Positions 4,794 to 8,969 of a DNA stretch of 8,969 nt are shown in pieces. The position numbers were made by a program, and so were the translations under genes. This DNA is from Myxococcales bacterium (GTDB lineage: Bacteria > Myxococcota > Myxococcia > Myxococcales > Anaeromyxobacteraceae). Below the pieces are notes generated by a model. It did no database searches. It worked only from the letters and a program-made list of their open reading frames with translations, and was not told the DNA's origin. The stretch's first letter is position 1. Every line of letters begins with the position of its first letter. The stretch spans positions 1 to 8,969 of the forward strand of contig JAJYAW010000087.1 of assembly GCA_021779335.1 (NCBI GenBank), given 5' to 3'.

Positions 4794-6791
4794 CTACAGC
4801 TGGATCTGCGCCCCCAGCTCGACCACCCGGTTGGGCGGCAGGCCGAAGAAGGTGCTGGCGGTGGCGGCGTTGCGCGACATGACGATGAAGATCTTCTTGC
4901 GCCAGGTGGCCAGGGACGAGGCGCCGGTGGCGAGCAGGGTCTCCCGGCCCAGGTAGTAGGTGGTGTCCATCGGGTCGAAGAGGATGCGCGGCGACGGCGG
5001 CGGCAGCGCCCGCAGCCCCTCCAGCAGCGCCGGGATGTTGGGCTGCTCCATGAAGCCGAAGTGGGCGATGACCTGGAAGAACCCGTCGCCGAGCTCGCGC
5101 GCCACCACCCGCTCGCCCTCCGGGACGGCCGGGATCTCCTCGGAGAGGATGGAGACGAAGATGACCCGCTGGTGGAGCACCTTGTTGTGCTTGAGGTGGT
5201 GCAGCAGCACCGGCGGGGCGCTGCCCACGTTGGAGGTCATGAAGACCGCCGTCCCGGGCACGCGCACCGGCTTGCGCCGGGCCACGTCCTGCAGGAAGAG
5301 GTCGAGCGGCAGGCCGGTGTCCTGGAGCATCTGCGCCAGCACCGCGCGGCCGCGCTTCCAGGTGGACATGAGCGCGAACCCGGCCAGGGCCACCATGATG
5401 GGGAACCAGCCGCCCTGCTCGATCTTCACCACGTTGGCCAGGAAGAAGGAGAGGTCGGCGGCGAGGAAGAGCACGGTGAGCGGCCAGGCGTGCCAGCGCG
5501 GCCAGCGCCACAGGTCGCGCATGACGCGGTGGAAGAGGAGCGTGGTGATGCTCATGGTGCCGGTGACGGCGATGCCGTAGGCGGCGGCCAGGTCGGAGGA
5601 GCTGCGGAACCCGAGCACCAGCGCGATGCAGGAGGCGCCGATGAGCCAGTTCACCTCCGGGATGTAGATCTGGCCGATCTCGGTGCGGGAGGTGTGGCGC
5701 ACGGTGACGCGCGGCGAGTAGCCGAGCTGCACGGCCTGGTGGGTGAGCGAGAAGGCGCCGGAGATGAGCGCCTGCGAGGCCACGATGGCGGCGGCGGTGG
5801 CCAGGCCGATCATCGGGTAGAGGGCCCACTCCGGGCAGAGCAGGTAGAAGGGGCTCTCCCGCGCCGTCGGGTCGCGCAGCAGGAGCGCGCCCTGCCCGAA
5901 GTAGTTGAGCAGCAGGGCCGGCATGGCCACGCCGAGCCAGGCCAGCCGGATGGGCCGCTTTCCGAAGTGGCCCATGTCGGCGTAGAGCGCCTCGCCGCCG
6001 GTGATGCAGAGGACCACCGCGCCCAGCACCAGGAAGCCGTGCACCCCGTTGGCCCTGAAGAAGCGCAGCCCCTCCAGCGGCGAGAGGGCCCGCAGCACCG
6101 ACGGGTCGCGCAGGATGCCGCCCAGGCCGAGCGCGCCGATGGCGACGAACCAGACCAGCATGACCGGCCCGAAGACGGCCCCCACCGTGGCGGTGCCCCG
6201 GCGCTGGATGAGGAAGAGGCCGCCCAGGATGAGGATGCTGGCCGGCACCACCGCCCGGGCCAGCGAGGGCGCGGCCACCGCCACGCCCTCCACCGCGCCC
6301 AGCACGGTGATGGCGGGCGTGATGACGCCGTCGCCGTAGAGCAGCGCCGCGCCGAAGATGCCGAGCAGCAGGAGCACCTGGCGCCCCCGCCTGTCCGGGT
6401 CCCGGCGCGACACCAGCGCCTGCAGCGCCAGGATGCCCCCCTCGCCGCGGTTGTCGGCCCGCATCACGAAGGAGAGGTACTTGAAGGTCACCACGAAGGT
6501 GAGCGCCCAGAAGACGAGCGAGAGGACGCCCAGCACGTTGGCGGGCGTGGGGGCCATGCCGTGCGGCCCGGTGAAGCACTCCTTCATGGTGTAGAGCGGG
6601 CTGGTGCCGATGTCGCCGTAGACGACGCCGAGCGCGCCCAGGGCCAGCCCGGCCAGCGCCTTGCCGGTGGGCGGGGTCCGGTGCCCCGGGCCGTGCGGCT
6701 CGAGGTGCGGCTCCTGCCCGACGACCGGCAAGGCGCTCCGGGTCGCGATGGGGGCGGCGACCTCGCGGTCAGGCGGCTCGGTGGAGGTCAT
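4794..6791 (-). CDS. kup: Low-affinity potassium transporter of the Kup/HAK/KT family
   Basis: This inner-membrane protein should import potassium, probably with protons. It has 665 residues, against 622 in E. coli; part of the difference is a Pro-rich N-terminal tail of about 43 residues. The signature GVVYGDIGTSPLYTMKE spans 55-71. ADNRGEGGILAL (112-123), LLYGDGVITPAITVL (150-164), GGEALYADMGHFG (265-277), PALLLNYFGQGALLL (291-305) and IYIPEVNWLI (375-384) are family blocks. About 12 membrane segments fill residues 45-475, followed by a soluble C-terminal domain of about 190 residues ending in VELGAQIQL. Asp60, Glu117 and Glu267 sit where E. coli Kup has acidic residues implicated in transport, by analogy. 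The start ATG at 6791 begins MTSTEPPDRE; no strong ribosome-binding site is visible. The gene is divergent from the MATE gene by 90 bp and points toward ruvC, but the 84-bp gap and ruvC's own candidate operator suggest separate control. Confidence 0.95.
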   Translation of the reverse strand: MTSTEPPDREVAAPIATRSALPVVGQEPHLEPHGPGHRTPPTGKALAGLALGALGVVYGDIGTSPLYTMKECFTGPHGMAPTPANVLGVLSLVFWALTFVVTFKYLSFVMRADNRGEGGILALQALVSRRDPDRRGRQVLLLLGIFGAALLYGDGVITPAITVLGAVEGVAVAAPSLARAVVPASILILGGLFLIQRRGTATVGAVFGPVMLVWFVAIGALGLGGILRDPSVLRALSPLEGLRFFRANGVHGFLVLGAVVLCITGGEALYADMGHFGKRPIRLAWLGVAMPALLLNYFGQGALLLRDPTARESPFYLLCPEWALYPMIGLATAAAIVASQALISGAFSLTHQAVQLGYSPRVTVRHTSRTEIGQIYIPEVNWLIGASCIALVLGFRSSSDLAAAYGIAVTGTMSITTLLFHRVMRDLWRWPRWHAWPLTVLFLAADLSFFLANVVKIEQGGWFPIMVALAGFALMSTWKRGRAVLAQMLQDTGLPLDLFLQDVARRKPVRVPGTAVFMTSNVGSAPPVLLHHLKHNKVLHQRVIFVSILSEEIPAVPEGERVVARELGDGFFQVIAHFGFMEQPNIPALLEGLRALPPPSPRILFDPMDTTYYLGRETLLATGASSLATWRKKIFIVMSRNAATASTFFGLPPNRVVELGAQIQL

Positions 6792-6881
6792 GGGCGCGGA
6801 AGGGCGCGAATCCAAGCACGATCGGCCGCCGTCGTCGAGCCCCGCGGCGCCGGGCCCTTGAGCGCCGGCCGGGAATCGGTC

Positions 6882-8294
6882 ATGACACCAACCGTCGACA
6901 TGCCCCCGCCCGCCACGCCACCCCTCCGGGGCGAGCTCTCCGCCCTGGCCCGGCTCGCCCTGCCGCTCGCGGCGGCGCAGGCCGGCCAGGCGCTCATGGG
7001 CGTGGTGGACACCGCCGTGGTGGGCCGCGCCGGCGCCGTCCAGATCGCCGGGGTCGGGCTCGGCAACGCCCTCTTCTTCTCCCTGGCGGTGCTCGGGATG
7101 GGCGTCATGATGGGGCTGGACCCGCTCATCGCCCAGGCCTTCGGCTCCGACGAACCGGCGCGGGCCCGGCGCCTCGCCTGGCAGGGGGTCTTCCTGGCGC
7201 TCCACGCCTCGGCCTGGCTGGCCGCGCCGATGCTCCTGCTCCCCTGGCTCCTCCAGCCGCTCGGCGTGGCGCCGGACGTGGCCCACGAGGCGGCCCGCTT
7301 CATCCTGTGGCGGCTCCCCGGCCTCCCCTTCCTGCTGCTGTACGTGGGCGGGCGCGCCTACCTGCAGGCGGCCGGGCTGACCCGCCCCATGGTCGTGGCC
7401 ACCGTGCTGGCCAACCTGGTCAACGTGCCGCTCGACGTCCTGCTCGTGTTCGGCGGCGCCACCCTGCCGGCCTGGGCCGGGCCGCTCCGGCTGGTGCCCG
7501 CCATGGGCGGCGCGGGGGCGGCCGTCTCCAACAGCCTCTGCCTGGTGCTGCAGGGGGCCATCCTGGCCGCCGCCATCCTGCGCGTCCCGGCGGCGCCCCT
7601 CTCCGCCGCGGCGCGGCGCCAGGACCGGGCCGAGCTTTGGCGCGCCGCCCGGGTGGGGCTGCCCACCGGCCTCCACATGGTGGCCGAGGTCGGCTTCTTC
7701 TCGCTGGCCGGCTTCCTGGCCGCCCGGCTCGGCGCGGTGGCCATGGCCTCCCACCAGCTGGCGCTGTCCATCGCCAGCCTCTCCTTCACGGTGGCGCTCG
7801 GCATCGGCAACGCCGGGTCGGTCCGGGTCGGGCTCTTCGTCGGGGCGCGCGATCGGCTGGCCGCCCGGCACGCCGGCCTGACCGCCTTCGGCGCGGCGGC
7901 CGGCTTCATGGCCGCGTGCGGCCTGGGCTTCCTGCTCTTCCCGGGCGCCATCGCGCGGCTCATGACCGACGACCCGGCGGTGGCCGCGGCCGCCACCCCG
8001 CTCTTCCGGGTGGCCGCCCTCTTCCAGATCGCCGACGGCGTGCAGGCCTGCGGCGCCGGCGTGCTGCGCGGGGCGGGCGAGACCCGCTTCACCTTCCTGG
8101 CCAACCTGCTGGGCCACTGGCTGCTGGGGCTGCCCTCCATCCTGCTGCTCGGCTTCGGCCTGGGGCTGGGCGTGCTGGGGCTCTGGTGGGGCTTCGTGGT
8201 GGGGCTCTTCGCGGTGGCCGGCGCGGTGCTGTGGCGCTTCCTGCGGGTCTCCTCGCGCGAGATGGCCCCGCTGGCGGGCGCCGGACCGGGCTGA
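6882..8294 (+). CDS. MATE-family multidrug/toxin efflux transporter
   Basis: This inner-membrane antiporter should export organic cations or other toxic compounds using a sodium or proton gradient; its substrate cannot be told from sequence. The protein has 470 residues with about 12 hydrophobic segments in two similar halves, the usual MATE layout. Family-like stretches are LPLAAAQAGQALMGVVDTAVVG (about 27-48), GLDPLIAQAFG (78-88), RAYLQAAGLTRPM (158-170) with LANLVNVPLDVLLVFG, and in the second half a region where LGAVAMASHQLALSI precedes a long hydrophobic stretch. GVLRGAGETRF resembles the repeated GxGxxxP-type loop of the second half. It looks closer to the NorM/DinF-like branch than to a flippase of the MurJ type. 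The ATG at 6882 has GGGAA seven bases upstream; a second ATG at 6900 is possible. The next gene follows after 17 bp, suggesting an operon. Confidence 0.9.
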   Translation: MTPTVDMPPPATPPLRGELSALARLALPLAAAQAGQALMGVVDTAVVGRAGAVQIAGVGLGNALFFSLAVLGMGVMMGLDPLIAQAFGSDEPARARRLAWQGVFLALHASAWLAAPMLLLPWLLQPLGVAPDVAHEAARFILWRLPGLPFLLLYVGGRAYLQAAGLTRPMVVATVLANLVNVPLDVLLVFGGATLPAWAGPLRLVPAMGGAGAAVSNSLCLVLQGAILAAAILRVPAAPLSAAARRQDRAELWRAARVGLPTGLHMVAEVGFFSLAGFLAARLGAVAMASHQLALSIASLSFTVALGIGNAGSVRVGLFVGARDRLAARHAGLTAFGAAAGFMAACGLGFLLFPGAIARLMTDDPAVAAAATPLFRVAALFQIADGVQACGAGVLRGAGETRFTFLANLLGHWLLGLPSILLLGFGLGLGVLGLWWGFVVGLFAVAGAVLWRFLRVSSREMAPLAGAGPG

Positions 8295-8311
8295 CGCCTA
8301 TACCCCCGGGC

Positions 8312-8969
8312 ATGCTCGCCCCGCTCCCCGGCGCCGTCCCGCACGCCGAGCCGCTGGCCCGCCACCTCGCCGAGGCGGTGCGGGCGCGCGGGCCGGGCTA
8401 CCGGCCGCGCACCCACCACCTCGAGGAGGGGCGGCCCCGCTACACCAACCGGCTCGTCCTGGAGCGGAGCCCCTACCTCCTGCAGCACGCCCACAACCCG
8501 GTCGACTGGTGGCCCTGGGGCGAGGAGGCCTTCGCGGAGGCGCGCCGCCTGGCGCGGCCGGTCTTCCTCTCGGTCGGCTACGCCACCTGCCACTGGTGCC
8601 ACGTCATGGAGCTCGAGTCCTTCGAGGACGACGCCATCGCCCGGGTCCTGAACGGGCGCTACGTGGCCATCAAGGTGGACCGCGAGGAGCGGCCCGACGT
8701 GGACGCGCTCTACATGACGGCGGTGCAGCTCCTCACCGGCGGGGGCGGCTGGCCCATGAGCGTCTGGCTCACGCCGGACCGGGAGCCCTTCTTCGGCGGC
8801 ACCTACTTCCCGCCGCGCGACGGGGCGCGCCCCGGCCTGCGCGGCTTCCTCTCCGTCCTGGAGGAGGTGGCGGCCCTCTACGGCGCCGAGGCGGACCGGA
8901 TCCGCGCCGCCACCGGCTCGCTCACCGCGGCGGTGCGCGCGGCGCTGGCGCCGGCCAGCGGGCCCGCCG
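8312..8969 (+). CDS. Thioredoxin-fold DUF255 protein (YyaL/SSP411-like), 5' part only
   Basis: 219 codons are visible and the frame is open at the right edge; the full family is roughly 600-700 residues, with an alpha/alpha-barrel glycosidase-like domain after the part seen here. The hallmark is NRLVLERSPYLLQHAHNP (46-63) followed by VDWWPWGEEAF, then the thioredoxin-like active site CHWCHVM (93-99). KVDREERPDVDALYM (121-135) and GGGGWPMSVWLTPD (143-156) with GGTYFPP (162-168) complete the domain. The core starts near residue 46, so the first 45 residues are an extension; there is no obvious signal peptide, suggesting a cytoplasmic protein. The precise biochemical role of the family is not established. 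The ATG at 8312 lacks a good ribosome-binding site; translation may be coupled to the MATE gene ending 17 bp upstream. Confidence 0.93.
   Translation, partial: MLAPLPGAVPHAEPLARHLAEAVRARGPGYRPRTHHLEEGRPRYTNRLVLERSPYLLQHAHNPVDWWPWGEEAFAEARRLARPVFLSVGYATCHWCHVMELESFEDDAIARVLNGRYVAIKVDREERPDVDALYMTAVQLLTGGGGWPMSVWLTPDREPFFGGTYFPPRDGARPGLRGFLSVLEEVAALYGAEADRIRAATGSLTAAVRAALAPASGPA

Noticed and set aside
3559..6579. Apparent 1006-residue minus-strand protein ending in RuvA
   Set aside because: Only the last 197 residues are RuvA. The rest is an out-of-frame reading of kup and ruvC. The RuvA start at GTG 4152 has a good ribosome-binding site and overlaps the ruvC stop.
6792..6881. c-di-AMP (ydaO-type) riboswitch before kup
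   Set aside because: The whole divergent gap is only 90 bp, too short for that riboswitch plus a promoter, and no recognisable conserved core is seen. I see no confident promoter there either.
4794..8117. Extension of the Kup frame to 1107 residues
   Set aside because: The upstream part is antisense to the MATE gene and lacks Kup-like sequence; the family N-terminus begins shortly after the ATG at 6791.

Overview
The window is very GC-rich (well above 65% by eye, with third codon positions almost all G or C). It carries ordinary single-copy chromosomal genes of a Gram-negative bacterium: lipid A synthesis, Holliday-junction processing, potassium uptake and drug export. Base composition, protein style and a LexA-like box of the Myxococcus type point to Myxococcota, most likely an Anaeromyxobacter-like organism. 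That assignment is inference, since no rRNA or other marker is present. I see no mobile element, CRISPR array, tRNA or rRNA, and nothing suggesting recent transfer.

Layout. Positions 1-523 (minus) hold the 5' part of a DUF2804-like gene that runs off the left edge. It lies just downstream of lpxC (572-1495, minus), the committed step of lipid A synthesis. A 348-bp divergent intergenic region (1496-1843) is the richest non-coding stretch. It holds a good sigma-54 -24/-12 match directed at lpxC, a perfect 9+7+9 inverted repeat in an AT-rich island, a tandem repeat containing GGAACC and TGACAGC, and a small hairpin around the ribosome-binding region of a rhomboid protease gene (1844-2551, plus). 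The rhomboid gene converges on and overlaps the end of ruvB by 19 bp.

The ruvC-ruvA-ruvB cluster (4709 to 2533, minus) encodes the complete RuvABC branch-migration and resolution machine. ruvC and ruvA overlap by 4 bp, and ruvA and ruvB are 6 bp apart. Just upstream of ruvC lies a CTG-N10-CAG sequence matching 15 of 17 positions of the Myxococcus LexA box as I recall it, so SOS control of this operon is a reasonable hypothesis. Further upstream, also on the minus strand, is kup (4794-6791), a complete Kup/HAK/KT potassium transporter gene. Divergent from kup is a MATE-family efflux gene (6882-8294, plus), followed 17 bp later by the 5' part of a thioredoxin-fold DUF255 (YyaL/SSP411-like) gene that leaves the window at the right edge.

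I did not find an undescribed multi-gene system. The observations most worth a second look are regulatory: the candidate sigma-54 promoter and upstream dyad at lpxC, and the candidate LexA box at ruvC. Two substitutions at usually conserved positions of RuvA and RuvB are also worth checking.
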